Below are positions 19,953 to 28,642 of a stretch of 64,000 nucleotides of DNA, in pieces. The translations under genes and the position numbers were made by a program. Under the pieces are notes generated by a model. The model saw nothing but the letters and a program-made list of their open reading frames with translations. It made no database searches and was not told the DNA's origin. The stretch is from Nocardia arthritidis (GTDB lineage: Bacteria; Actinomycetota; Actinomycetes; Mycobacteriales; Mycobacteriaceae): positions 1,860,001-1,924,000 of the forward strand of contig NZ_CP046172.1 in the NCBI RefSeq assembly GCF_011801145.1. Reading direction: 5' to 3'. Numbering within the stretch: position 1 is the first letter of the stretch; each line of letters starts with the position of its first letter.

Positions 19953-20897
19953 CTATGAGCCTGCGGCCGGCGCGATCGCGCTGAGCCGAGCCTCCAGCCG
20001 ATCACCGATCATGGCCGCGAAACCCTGCCAGCTCTGTGCGTTCTGGCGGGCCATCTCGTGGATCAGGTTCAGGCAGTGCTCAGGCAATTGTCCTGCCAGC
20101 TCTACGGATTCGGCCTTGCTGCGCGGTGCGGCGTCGAGCCAGCGCAGCACCTGACGCCCGGTCTCGGACAGGCGCAGCGACGGGTCGCGACGCAGCCGAT
20201 CAATGAGCGAGGTGGCCGCAGCATCCGCATCGGATTCGGCGCGCGCCCGGCTCGGGTGGTGCGCGCCGGCGCGCCGCTGATCCCCAGATCGGGACGTGCT
20301 GGTCTCGCGAAGTCGGCGAACCCGTCCGTCGCGGCCCAACCGGGTAGGCGTTTGGGGAATTTCCCCAGCCGCGCGGCGGCGGATGGCGCCGACGGTCTTG
20401 TGATCGAGCCCGGTCACCACGCCGATCCTGCGGTCCGACCACGCCGGGTACATCAGCATGATCCGCAGCGAGGCGACCTTGCGGTCGCGCAGCGAGAGCG
20501 GCAGTCCGTGCGCGATATTCGACTGGACCGCGAGCACGAACGCCGCCTCCGCGCTGCCCTCGAAGAAGCGCACCGGAATCGCGCGCAGTCCCTTGGATTT
20601 CGCGGCCTGCAATCGGTGCAGGCCGTCGATGACGTGCATGGTGTCGCGGTGGACGACGATCGGCGGCAGTGGTCCATCGGTTTGCGCGAGCAGTTCCGCG
20701 TGACCGCTGTCCACCGCGCGTACCCGCAGAAACTCGCTGCTTTCGACCGCATCAATGGGAACCTCCACCACCTCGTCGGAGATTCCGTTCACGGTAATCG
20801 GAACGGTGTTGCCGATCGCTTGACGATAATCGACGACACCAGCATTTTCCCGCCCCGCCGGTTGCCGTCCTCCGGTACCGGCTGACTGTCCATTCAT
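19953..20897 (-). CDS. ParB/Srx-fold pathway regulator (StrR/NovG-like)
   Basis: 314 residues. The N-terminal half has the ParB/sulfiredoxin-fold signature (PPIVVHRDTMHVIDGLHRLQAAKSKG split over the nucleotide-binding region, with VIDGLHR) followed by helix-turn-helix-like residues (SDRRIGVVTGLDHKTVGAIRRR), as in the StrR/NovG/Bbr pathway activators of antibiotic clusters. It is not accompanied by parA, so a chromosome-partition role is unlikely. The C-terminal third is helical and less conserved. It lies 272 nt upstream of, and in the same direction as, the KAS III operon, with a StrR-type box in that gap, implying it activates the operon. Confidence 0.75.
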   Translation of the reverse strand: MNGQSAGTGGRQPAGRENAGVVDYRQAIGNTVPITVNGISDEVVEVPIDAVESSEFLRVRAVDSGHAELLAQTDGPLPPIVVHRDTMHVIDGLHRLQAAKSKGLRAIPVRFFEGSAEAAFVLAVQSNIAHGLPLSLRDRKVASLRIMLMYPAWSDRRIGVVTGLDHKTVGAIRRRAAGEIPQTPTRLGRDGRVRRLRETSTSRSGDQRRAGAHHPSRARAESDADAAATSLIDRLRRDPSLRLSETGRQVLRWLDAAPRSKAESVELAGQLPEHCLNLIHEMARQNAQSWQGFAAMIGDRLEARLSAIAPAAGS

Positions 20898-21150
20898 GCT
20901 GAATCACCCCTGCGCGGGCGCGCGCTAGCCATTTCGCCACACGCCCCAGTCGTATCTCATCGAGAGATCGAAAAGACCGAGCTCAAGCACAACGTGGGCA
21001 CCCCAGTGGGCCGAACCGCTCGTCACTCGCTGTCGTGAAGAATTATTGCATGTTGATTACGGCGACGCCAGGAAACGTGCACAAACGTGACAGTCAGCTC
21101 AGGATATGCGAAAAGCGCTGGACAACGAACCGTTCCGTATGTGAACAAGA

Positions 21151-23424
21151 TCACACATGCTCGGATTTCCGTTTCAGCAAGACGACTTTTCGGTTAACGG
21201 TTCCACTTGGCAAGAAGAATCCTTTTCTCCGCCATTGTGGTAGCCACCAATTCCATGGGCCGAACAGCCGCAGCAGCGCCGGCACGAGCACCAGCCGGAC
21301 CAAGACCGCGTCGATCGCGACCGCGACCGCGAGGGAGAAGCCGATCTGCTTGTCCTCCAACACATGTGCGGTCACGAAGCTGCCGAAGACGACGACCATG
21401 ATGGCGGCGGCGGTGCTGATCGGTCGCGCCGTGTGGGACAGTCCGGCGGCGACGGCGCGCTCGTTGTCCCGGTCCATGTCCCATATTTCCTTTATGCGCC
21501 CGATGAGAAAAACTTCGTAATCCATCGACAGTCCGAAGAGCGTCGCGAAAACAACGGTCGGCAGGAATACCTGGATGAATCCGCGGCTGTGGAAATCGAA
21601 TAGAGATTCGCCGAGACCCCATTGAAATACCGCGACGGTCGTGCCCATGGCCGCGGCGATGGCGATCAAATTCATCACAATCGCCTCGATGGGCAGCAGC
21701 GCGCTCCGGAAAACAATGATCAGGAATATCAGTGACATCGCCAAAACGAGTCCGAATACCAGTGGCGTTTTATCGGTGATTTCCGCGCCGAAGTCGACGT
21801 ATTCGGCGGTCGCGCCGCCGATCCGTAGCGTCGGCCCGTCGTTCTCGGCGACCTTCCGCGCATCGGCGCGCAGTGATTTCACCAGATTCGTGGCGTCCGG
21901 GGAATCGAATGCCGGTCGCAGGATGACGGTGGCCACCGTGCGCCCGTCGGCGGTTTCCGGCAGCACCTGGGCGATGCGCGGGTCCGTTGACAATTTGTTG
22001 AAGAACGCCTGTGCGCGCTGTGCCTGATCGGCGTTCAGCGGGCCGGTGTCGGCGGTGGTCGCGACGATTTGCAGCGGCGCGAGCAGGCCGCTCGCGAATT
22101 TCTGCTCGATCACCTGGGTCGCCTTACCCGACGGCTGCTGGGACAGTGCCTGCACGCCCGCGTCCAGGCCGAACTTCACCCCCGTCAGCGGCAGTGCGAG
22201 CACGGCGAGCGCGGCCGTAGCGGCCAGGGCGAAGACCACCGGCCGCCGCATGATGCCGTGCGCCCAGCGCTCCCAGCCGCCGCGGGATTTCCCGTCGCGG
22301 GTATCGGGCGGTTGGAAGGCGGCGGGCAGCGAACCCGCGTTGACTCTGTTGCCGAGCGCCGAGAGCACCGCGGGCAGCAGCGTCATCGAGACGAGTAGCG
22401 AGGCGGCCACCGCGGCGGCGACTCCGCCCGCGACGGCGCGGAAAATCGGCACCCGCACCACGAACAGCGCGCCGAGCGAGATCATCACGATCAGCCCGGA
22501 GGCGAGGATATTGCGGCCCGTCGTATCGATGGTCACCGCGACGGCGTGTGTGATCTTCGTGCGCTTGTCCGCTATCTCGCTGTGCGCCAACTCTTCTCGG
22601 AATCGGCTCACCAGGAACATGGAATAGTCGATGCCGACGCCGGTGCCGATCATGGTGGCGACCGCGAGCACCAGGGTGTCGAAGTGCAACAGCGTGGACA
22701 GCAGGAAGATCAGCCCGTACGCGCCCGCGATACCGGCCACCGCGACGCCGACCGGCACCACCGCCGCGACCACCGCGCCCATCGCGAGCACGAGCAGCAG
22801 CAGCGCGACGGGCATGCCGATGGATTCGGCCTTGGTCGTATCCTCGACGCCCACCTCGATCTGATCGTTCTGCTGCGGGGAGTGCCCGGTGAGTCCGACG
22901 TAGATCATGCTGGAGCTGTATTTGTGCAATTTCGAGGTCAGCTCCTCGGCGATCTCGCCGCGGCGCGTCTCGTTGCCGTCGAGGCTGACGATGGCGATGG
23001 CGGAGCTGTGATCGTCGGCGAGCAGGTTCATCGGCGCGCCGTCGAGCGGCCCGATCGCGTCCGAAACCCCGTGTGTGGTGCGGACCGCGGTGAGCACCCT
23101 GGTGATCAGCTCGCGATATTCCGGCGTTTCGACCGCGCGGCCGTGCCCGTCGAAGACGATGACGTCCTGCTCGGCGCCGATACTCGGGAAGTGATCGGTC
23201 AGAATCGTGCGCGCGGCCGCCGATTCCGCCGAATCGACGGTGAAATCCGGTGCCCGCAGCCGGTTTTCGAGAATGGGAACGCAGATCGCGCAGGCCACCA
23301 GCAGCACCGCCCAAATACCAAGCGCCACACGCCAATGTGCCGCGACGAAGGCGCCCCACCGATAACCGAAGCCCAGCCGGCGTGCCGATTCGGCCCGCTC
23401 CAGTACCGAATCCAGTTGTGCCAT
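21151..23424 (-). CDS. MMPL/RND-family transporter
   Basis: 757 residues with the MMPL plan: an N-terminal membrane helix, a large extracytoplasmic loop, a cluster of helices including GTGVGIDYSMFLVSRFREEL (with the DY pair of helix 4), a second loop, and the mirrored cluster with FGLSMDYEVFLIGRIKE. Such proteins export lipids, siderophores or drugs using the proton gradient. Start set at ATG 23424; upstream codons run across the operator. It is divergent from a TetR regulator and lies just beyond the ParB-like gene, so it may export the product of the KAS III operon, though the separate regulator argues for independent control. Confidence 0.85.
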   Translation of the reverse strand: MAQLDSVLERAESARRLGFGYRWGAFVAAHWRVALGIWAVLLVACAICVPILENRLRAPDFTVDSAESAAARTILTDHFPSIGAEQDVIVFDGHGRAVETPEYRELITRVLTAVRTTHGVSDAIGPLDGAPMNLLADDHSSAIAIVSLDGNETRRGEIAEELTSKLHKYSSSMIYVGLTGHSPQQNDQIEVGVEDTTKAESIGMPVALLLLVLAMGAVVAAVVPVGVAVAGIAGAYGLIFLLSTLLHFDTLVLAVATMIGTGVGIDYSMFLVSRFREELAHSEIADKRTKITHAVAVTIDTTGRNILASGLIVMISLGALFVVRVPIFRAVAGGVAAAVAASLLVSMTLLPAVLSALGNRVNAGSLPAAFQPPDTRDGKSRGGWERWAHGIMRRPVVFALAATAALAVLALPLTGVKFGLDAGVQALSQQPSGKATQVIEQKFASGLLAPLQIVATTADTGPLNADQAQRAQAFFNKLSTDPRIAQVLPETADGRTVATVILRPAFDSPDATNLVKSLRADARKVAENDGPTLRIGGATAEYVDFGAEITDKTPLVFGLVLAMSLIFLIIVFRSALLPIEAIVMNLIAIAAAMGTTVAVFQWGLGESLFDFHSRGFIQVFLPTVVFATLFGLSMDYEVFLIGRIKEIWDMDRDNERAVAAGLSHTARPISTAAAIMVVVFGSFVTAHVLEDKQIGFSLAVAVAIDAVLVRLVLVPALLRLFGPWNWWLPQWRRKGFFLPSGTVNRKVVLLKRKSEHV

Positions 23425-23488
23425 CGCACATCTCCCGCCTGAAAGCGACTCCCAGCTGTCCGCGAGTCTACGAGCGGTTCGCGGAATC

Positions 23489-23505
23489 CTGCAAGTCACT
23501 TTCTG
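23489..23505. promoter_or_regulatory. TetR-type operator, copy 1
   Basis: CTGCAAGTCACTTTCTG, an imperfect 17-bp palindrome matching the form CTGCAAGT-N-ACTTGCAG with two mismatches in the right arm. It lies 32 nt before the TetR start and 65 nt before the MMPL start, ideal for control of both. Confidence 0.6.
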
Positions 23506-23536
23506 TTTCGCCGGGGCGCTGGGTAAGCTGTGGCAG

Positions 23537-24220
23537 GTGACCCGTTCAGAGTTGAACGCGCCCACGTCGAAGGCGACCGGTTCGGTGTGGGAGCGCAAGA
23601 AATTGCACGCCATGCGCGAGATCCAGCGCGTCGCCCTTGATCTCTTCGATGAGCACGGCTTTCGAAATGTGACGGTGGAGCAGATCGCCACCGCGTCCAA
23701 TGTGTCCCCCAGCTCGATCTACCGCTACTTCGGCACGAAGGAGGCGCTGATCCTGTGGGACGAATACGACCCGCAATTCATCGAGCTGCTCGCCCAGGAG
23801 GGCGGCGAGGTGGTGACGCCGGCGGAGTTCGTCGGCATGATTCGCGCGGCGGTGCCCGCGCTGGTGCAGGAATTGGCCGCTGACGAGGAGCGCATCCGCC
23901 GCCGGATGCGATATGTGGTGAGTCAACCCGATGTGCGCGACGGCCTGGCCCGGCAGACCAGGCAGCTGGAGGGCGTGCTGCGCGCGGTGATCGCGCAGCG
24001 CATCGGCCGCGGCGCGGGCGATCTGGATGTCCGGCTGCTCGCGGCCATCGCGGCCTGGGGTTTCGACGCCGCGCTCGACTACTGGGGGGAAACCGGTTTC
24101 GAACTGCCGCTCGCGGATGCGCTGACCTATGTGATCGAGGCGCTTACCCGCAGTGCCGAGGCGGTCCTGTCGTTTCCGCCGCCCGATCTAGGGCCCAAGG
24201 ACACTCCCGGACAATCCTGA
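23537..24220 (+). CDS. TetR-family repressor
   Basis: 227 residues from GTG 23537. The N-terminal HTH is typical TetR (REIQRVALDLFDEHGFRNVT, then VEQIATASNVSPSSIYRYFGTKEAL). The C-terminal ligand domain is helical and not diagnostic. Divergent from the MMPL transporter with a 17-bp palindrome between them; a second copy of the palindrome overlaps this gene's stop codon and lies upstream of the universal stress protein gene. It most likely represses the exporter, itself and the downstream stress-protein operon. Confidence 0.85.
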   Translation: MTRSELNAPTSKATGSVWERKKLHAMREIQRVALDLFDEHGFRNVTVEQIATASNVSPSSIYRYFGTKEALILWDEYDPQFIELLAQEGGEVVTPAEFVGMIRAAVPALVQELAADEERIRRRMRYVVSQPDVRDGLARQTRQLEGVLRAVIAQRIGRGAGDLDVRLLAAIAAWGFDAALDYWGETGFELPLADALTYVIEALTRSAEAVLSFPPPDLGPKDTPGQS

Positions 24221-24233
24221 AAGTCACTTGCAG
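24217..24233. promoter_or_regulatory. TetR-type operator, copy 2
   Basis: CTGAAAGTCACTTGCAG matches the palindrome CTGCAAGT-N-ACTTGCAG with one mismatch. It overlaps the TetR stop codon and lies 70 nt upstream of the universal stress protein start. Two further AGTCAC elements occur between it and that start (around 24255 and 24272), suggesting a cluster of weaker sites. Confidence 0.55.
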
Positions 24234-24302
24234 GTTACGGTGCCGGAGGCGTAGAGTCACCGGTTACGTGATAGTCACTGTCTAAATTTTTGGGGTGGCG
24301 GC

Positions 24303-24821
24303 ATGATTTCAGGGGAATCTTCTAACCCGTACCGCACGATCGTCGTCGGGGCCAACGGCTCCGCGAGCTCGTTCGCGGCACTACGGCGGGCAGCGATATT
24401 GGCCAGGGTCGCGCGGGCCGAACTGGTCATCGCCTGCGCGTACGACCGGGCATACGGGGCGGATCGACATTCCCCGATCGGATCGTATAAGGACGCCGAA
24501 CATCTACTACAGGTCACCGCGGCCGTCGACACCATCCTCCAGGCGGCGGTCGGGCATGCCGAGGCGCTGGGGGTCGAACGGATAACGCCGTTCGCCGTGC
24601 CGGGTACACCCCGTGACGGATTGCTCAGTGTGGCAACGGATTACGAGGCTGACCTGATGGTTATCGGGAACAGGGAAGCGGGCTCGAGCGCGGTCTGCGA
24701 CTGGGTCGGGCCGGTCGGTCACGCCGTCGCCAACCATTCCGAGGCGGACGTGCTGCTGGTCCGGCCCCGCGGGCGCTTCGGCTGTTGTTCGCCGCTGGCC
24801 GGGGACGAGGTGGCGCGATGA
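24303..24821 (+). CDS. Universal stress protein (UspA family)
   Basis: 172 residues, one Usp domain. Visible are YRTIVVGANGSASSFAALRRA (first strand and ATP-loop Ser), then DLMVIGNREAGSS and the terminal VLLVRPRG strand. The Gly-rich ATP motif is only partly conserved, so nucleotide binding is uncertain. GGGGTGGCGG precedes ATG 24303. The stop overlaps the next start (ATGA), so it is coupled to the dehydrogenase-like gene. A TetR-type palindrome upstream suggests shared control with the MMPL exporter. Confidence 0.8.
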   Translation: MISGESSNPYRTIVVGANGSASSFAALRRAAILARVARAELVIACAYDRAYGADRHSPIGSYKDAEHLLQVTAAVDTILQAAVGHAEALGVERITPFAVPGTPRDGLLSVATDYEADLMVIGNREAGSSAVCDWVGPVGHAVANHSEADVLLVRPRGRFGCCSPLAGDEVAR

Positions 24822-26025
24822 CCAGGATCCTGATGCTCGGCGGGGCCGGGCAGATGGGACAGTCCGCGGCGCGGATACTCGCCGCCGCACCGGCGGTCGA
24901 TCGGCTCGTGCTCACCGATCTGGATGCCCGGCGTGCCGCGGACTTCGCGAAAACCTTGGGCCCCAAGGCTTCCGGCATCGGGCTCGATGTCACCGACGAA
25001 CTCGCGCTGCGCGCCGCACTGGCCGACTGCGATCTGGTGCTCAACACCGTCGGCCCGTATTTCCGCTTCGGCGAACCGATTCTGGCCGCGACCATCGCCG
25101 CCGGACGCAACTACATCGATATCTGTGACGACTGGGAGCCGACGCTGGCCATGCTGGCGATGGACGAAAAGGCCCGTGCGGCAGGTATTTACGCGCTGGT
25201 CGGAATGGGTAGCAGTCCGGGTGTCGCCAATATGCTCGCGGTGACCGCGGCGCGTGAACTCGACACCGTGGACAGCATCGTCACCGCGTGGAGCGCCGAG
25301 GACGCCCGCACGGCGGTCTCCGACGACGGCCCCAGCGCCGCCTTCGTGCACGGCATGCACCAGATCAGCGGCAGCATCAGGGTGGTCTGCGACGGCGTCC
25401 ACGTGGATCGCCCTGCGCTGGAACGGATTCGGATCGACTACCCGGGCATCGGGCGCGGTGTGGCATGGAGCTTCGGGCATCCCGAGGCGGTCACCCTCGA
25501 CCGGGCCTTCCCGGAACTGCGCGGCAACACCAACGCCATCGTCGCGGACAACCTGTTCATCGGCGTATGTCATCTGCTGCGCTGGGCGGTCGGCGCAAAG
25601 CTGTTCACGGTCGACCGCGCCGCCGCCGTCGCGCATCGCATCGTCCCTCTGCTGCCCGCATCGGGTCTCATCAAACCGGGCGCCCTGCCCCGCTGTTCGC
25701 CGTGGCCACCGGTTTGAAGGGTGGTGAAAAAGCCACTGTCGCAACGGCTCTCGCCCAGGCCCCCGGCGCCGGCATGGCCGAGAACACCGGCGTCCCACTG
25801 GCCGTCGCCGCCCTGCTGCTCGCCGACCGAACCGACGCCAAACCAGGCGTCCACACCCCCGAAACCCTCCTCGACCCCAAGGACTTCTTCGCCGGCTTCG
25901 CCCCCTACTGCATCGGCAACCCGCCCCCCGACGCCATGACCGCCACCACCCGCTCCTGGGCCACCCCCGACGAAAACCGCGAAAGTCTCCGCGTCTCCCT
26001 CCTCACGGCCTTCTTCGCGGCCTGA
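24818..26025 (+). pseudogene. Saccharopine-dehydrogenase-like gene with a frameshift
   Basis: The first part (24818-25717, 299 codons) starts MTRILMLGGAGQMGQSAARI, a Rossmann NAD(P) motif, and continues as a saccharopine-dehydrogenase/carboxynorspermidine-type protein (NTVGPYFRFGEPI, GMGSSPGVANMLA). It then runs off in TGA at 25715. The expected C-terminal part (PLFAVATGLKGGE, then FAPYCIGNPPPDA) continues in the +2 frame to TGA 26023. A single-base deletion in the CCCC run at 25688-25691 would explain it. If repaired, the product is about 401 residues, a normal length. It could be a real mutation or a sequencing error. Coupled to the stress-protein gene by ATGA. Confidence 0.75.
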
Positions 26026-26216
26026 ACGTTGGGGCGCAGCTCCCTCGATACGGGCTGTTTGCCTCGGTACGGGGAATGATCCCGCGAGATTCCATCGGCG
26101 GGACCGAATCGGCTGGTTAACGCGGGTTGGGTGGGTGGCGATATTTGAGCACACGAAAGTCGTGCCGGGTGATCGCTGAGCGGTGGGGACAGTCGGAGTT
26201 CGACAGGAGTACAGCT

Positions 26217-26855
26217 GTGGCCACTACACAGGGCGTGGCGGCGGGGACCGGCACGCTGCAGACGTTCACGTTGGACGATCTCGCGCAGTACACGCGGGAG
26301 GGGGAGTTCGGGGTGACGGCCAGCCCGGATTTCCGGGTGTTCTATGTCGGCCGCGACGATGTGCACGGGGTGCTGGTGCACCTGTTCAGCCGGGTGCGGT
26401 TGAGCGTGAAGATGAATATGTTCGGCTACGACGATGACGAGCTGAACGATCTGATCTTCGGGCTGGCGCAGGATCCGACGGTGATGGTTCAGGTCACCCT
26501 CGACAAGTCACAGGCCAACGGGGTGCACGAGAAGCAGATCCTGGCCTCCGATACGGCGAAGGATCCGGCGGTGTTCGCGGCGGATTTCGCGGTGGGACAG
26601 TCGGCGACCCATCAGATCAGCCACACCAAAGGCGGTGTGCTGGACGGGATCGTCGCCTTCGAGGGTTCGACGAACTGGTCGAGCTCCGGCGAGGGCATCG
26701 GCATCGCCCTCGGCAAGGCGAAGCAGGCGCCGGGATTCAAGGCGCAGAACAATTCGCTCGCGGTGTACACGAATCCGTATGAGATAGCGAAGTTTTCGGC
26801 CAGGCTCGACTACGAGCACGGGATCGCGGCACATCAGCCGCAACCGCAGATCTGA
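26217..26855 (+). CDS. Phospholipase D-like domain protein
   Basis: 212 residues from GTG 26217, which is preceded by AGGAG at good spacing. A single HKD-type motif is visible (SHTKGGVLDG) followed by FEGSTNWSSSG, the GSxN-like element of the PLD superfamily. No signal peptide. A single motif implies a dimer. It is unrelated in detail to the PLD-like protein at 2931 but uses the same fold. The substrate is unknown. It is convergent with glpD and separated by a strong terminator. Confidence 0.65.
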   Translation: MATTQGVAAGTGTLQTFTLDDLAQYTREGEFGVTASPDFRVFYVGRDDVHGVLVHLFSRVRLSVKMNMFGYDDDELNDLIFGLAQDPTVMVQVTLDKSQANGVHEKQILASDTAKDPAVFAADFAVGQSATHQISHTKGGVLDGIVAFEGSTNWSSSGEGIGIALGKAKQAPGFKAQNNSLAVYTNPYEIAKFSARLDYEHGIAAHQPQPQI

Positions 26856-26864
26856 CCGGAACCA

Positions 26865-26897
26865 GCCCGATCCCGTTGACCACCAACGGGATCGGGC
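26865..26897. terminator. Bidirectional terminator, 14-bp perfect stem
   Basis: GCCCGATCCCGTTG and CAACGGGATCGGGC form a perfect 14-bp stem with a 5-nt loop (ACCAC) between the convergent PLD-like and glpD genes. It lacks a U-tract. Confidence 0.8.
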
Positions 26898-26903
26898 ACG
26901 GCG

Positions 26904-28586
26904 TCAGGCTACCGCGACCAAGCGGGCCTGATTCGCGGTGACGTCGTCGGCCGCCTCGTTGGCGGCAAGCTCGGCCTGCACGCGGTCCCGGTAGCGGGTC
27001 ACCTCGCGCTCGACATCCGCTGCCTCCCAACCGAGATGCGGCGCGATGAGCTCCGCGATCACCGGCGCGGCGGTGAGACCGCGATCGGCCACCTCGATGG
27101 AGATGCGGGTGCGTCGGGTCAGCACATCGTCGAGATGCAGTGCGCCCTCGTGTGTCACGGCGTACACGGCCTCGGCGGCGAGGTATTCCTCGGCCCCGGG
27201 CAGTGTTTCAGCCAGCGCCCGGTCACCCTCGATGAGCTCGAAGATGTCGGCGATCGCGGAACCGTAACGGCCGAGCAGATGTTCGACGGTGGCCGTCGGC
27301 AGTCCGGCGCGCGCGGCGACACCGGCGACGTCCTCGGCCAGTTCCTGGTAGCCGACGGCGCCGAGCAGCGGCAGCTTATCGGTGACCGACGGCGCCACCG
27401 CGCGGCCGAAGCCCTTGACGGCGGCGTCGACGACGTCGGCGGCCATCACCCGGTAGGTGGTGTACTTGCCGCCCGCGATCACGAACAGACCCGGAACCGG
27501 TTCGGCGACAGCGTGTTCCCGCGACAGCTTGGTGGTGTCGCTGGACGAGGCGCCCGAGAGCAGCGGCCGCAGCCCCGCGTAGGTGCCGACGATATCGGCC
27601 TCGGTGAGCGGTTCGCGCAGCAGCGAATTCACGTGATCGAGGATGTAGCGGATATCCGCCTGACTTGCCGACGGGTGGTTCTTGTCCAGCGCCCAGTCGG
27701 TGTCGGTGGTGCCGATGATCCAGTGCGCGCCCCACGGGATCACGAACAGCACGCTCTTCTCGGTCCGCATGATCAGACCGCTGTCGAGATCGAGGCGCTC
27801 GCGCGGCACCAGGATGTGCACACCCTTGGAAGTGCGCACGTGGAACGGGAATTCGACGCCCGTCATCCGGTTCATCTCATCGGTCCACACGCCGGTCGCG
27901 CTGATCACGCTGCGTGCGCGCACGGTGTATTCGTGGCCGGTCTCCAGATCGGTGACCTGCGCGCCGACCACCCGCTCGCCCTCGCGCAGCAGGCCGGTCA
28001 CCTTGGTGCGGGTGAGTACGGTCGCGCCGTGCCGCGCGGCGGTGCGGGCGATGGTCATGGTGTGGCGCGCGTCGTCGACCTGCGCGTCGTAGTACCGGAT
28101 CGCGCCGGTGAGCGCGTCGTGCCGCAGCGCGGGCGCCAATTCCAGTGCCCGCGAACGCGTCAGGTGCCGATGCATGGGCAGGGCCCTGGCGCCGCCCATG
28201 GTGTCGTACAGCGCGACGCCCGCGCCGATGTACGCGCGCTCCCACACCCGGTGCTGCAGCGGGAACAGGAACGGCACCGGGCGCACCAGGTGCGGGGCCA
28301 GCTTGCGCAGCAGCAGGCCGCGCTCCTGCAGCGCCTCCCGGACCAGCCAGAAGTCGAGCTGTTCCAGGTAGCGCAGGCCGCCGTGGATCAGCTTGCTGGA
28401 GCGGCTGGACGTGCCCGCCGCGAAATCCCTTGCCTCGACCATGGTTACGGTCAGGCCGCGGGCCGCCGCGTCGAGTGCGGCGCCGGCGCCGACCACGCCG
28501 CCGCCGATCACCAGCACATCGATTTCGTTGTCACCCAGCGCGTTCAGCGCCGCGGCGCGGTAAGTGGAGTCCAATCGTGCGGACAC
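26904..28586 (-). CDS. glpD: Aerobic glycerol-3-phosphate dehydrogenase
   Basis: 560 residues. The FAD-binding motif GGGVVGAGAALDAAARG (about residues 28-44) and EARDFAAGTSSRSSKLIHGGLRYLEQ are signature GlpD segments, followed by TDTDWALDKNHP and AGGKYTTYRVMA. It oxidises glycerol-3-phosphate to dihydroxyacetone phosphate and passes electrons to the quinone pool at the membrane. It is the last gene of glpF-glpK-glpD, 56 nt after glpK; the 10-bp palindrome AGAACGTTCT lies in that gap. Length and motifs are normal. Confidence 0.95.
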   Translation of the reverse strand: MSARLDSTYRAAALNALGDNEIDVLVIGGGVVGAGAALDAAARGLTVTMVEARDFAAGTSSRSSKLIHGGLRYLEQLDFWLVREALQERGLLLRKLAPHLVRPVPFLFPLQHRVWERAYIGAGVALYDTMGGARALPMHRHLTRSRALELAPALRHDALTGAIRYYDAQVDDARHTMTIARTAARHGATVLTRTKVTGLLREGERVVGAQVTDLETGHEYTVRARSVISATGVWTDEMNRMTGVEFPFHVRTSKGVHILVPRERLDLDSGLIMRTEKSVLFVIPWGAHWIIGTTDTDWALDKNHPSASQADIRYILDHVNSLLREPLTEADIVGTYAGLRPLLSGASSSDTTKLSREHAVAEPVPGLFVIAGGKYTTYRVMAADVVDAAVKGFGRAVAPSVTDKLPLLGAVGYQELAEDVAGVAARAGLPTATVEHLLGRYGSAIADIFELIEGDRALAETLPGAEEYLAAEAVYAVTHEGALHLDDVLTRRTRISIEVADRGLTAAPVIAELIAPHLGWEAADVEREVTRYRDRVQAELAANEAADDVTANQARLVAVA

Positions 28587-28612
28587 TGTGATCTCCTTGC
28601 TTCGTAATCAAT

Positions 28613-28622
28613 AGAACGTTCT
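28613..28622. promoter_or_regulatory. Palindrome in the glpK-glpD gap
   Basis: AGAACGTTCT is a perfect 10-bp palindrome between glpK and glpD. It could be a regulator site for glpD alone or an mRNA element; nothing else supports a function. Confidence 0.25.
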
Positions 28623-28642
28623 GGGCTACCGGGTGATTCCGG

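Noticed and set aside
19953..20897. ParB as a chromosome or plasmid partition protein
   Set aside because: No parA, no parS-like site, and the domain order fits StrR/NovG-type activators; the gene faces a biosynthetic-looking operon.
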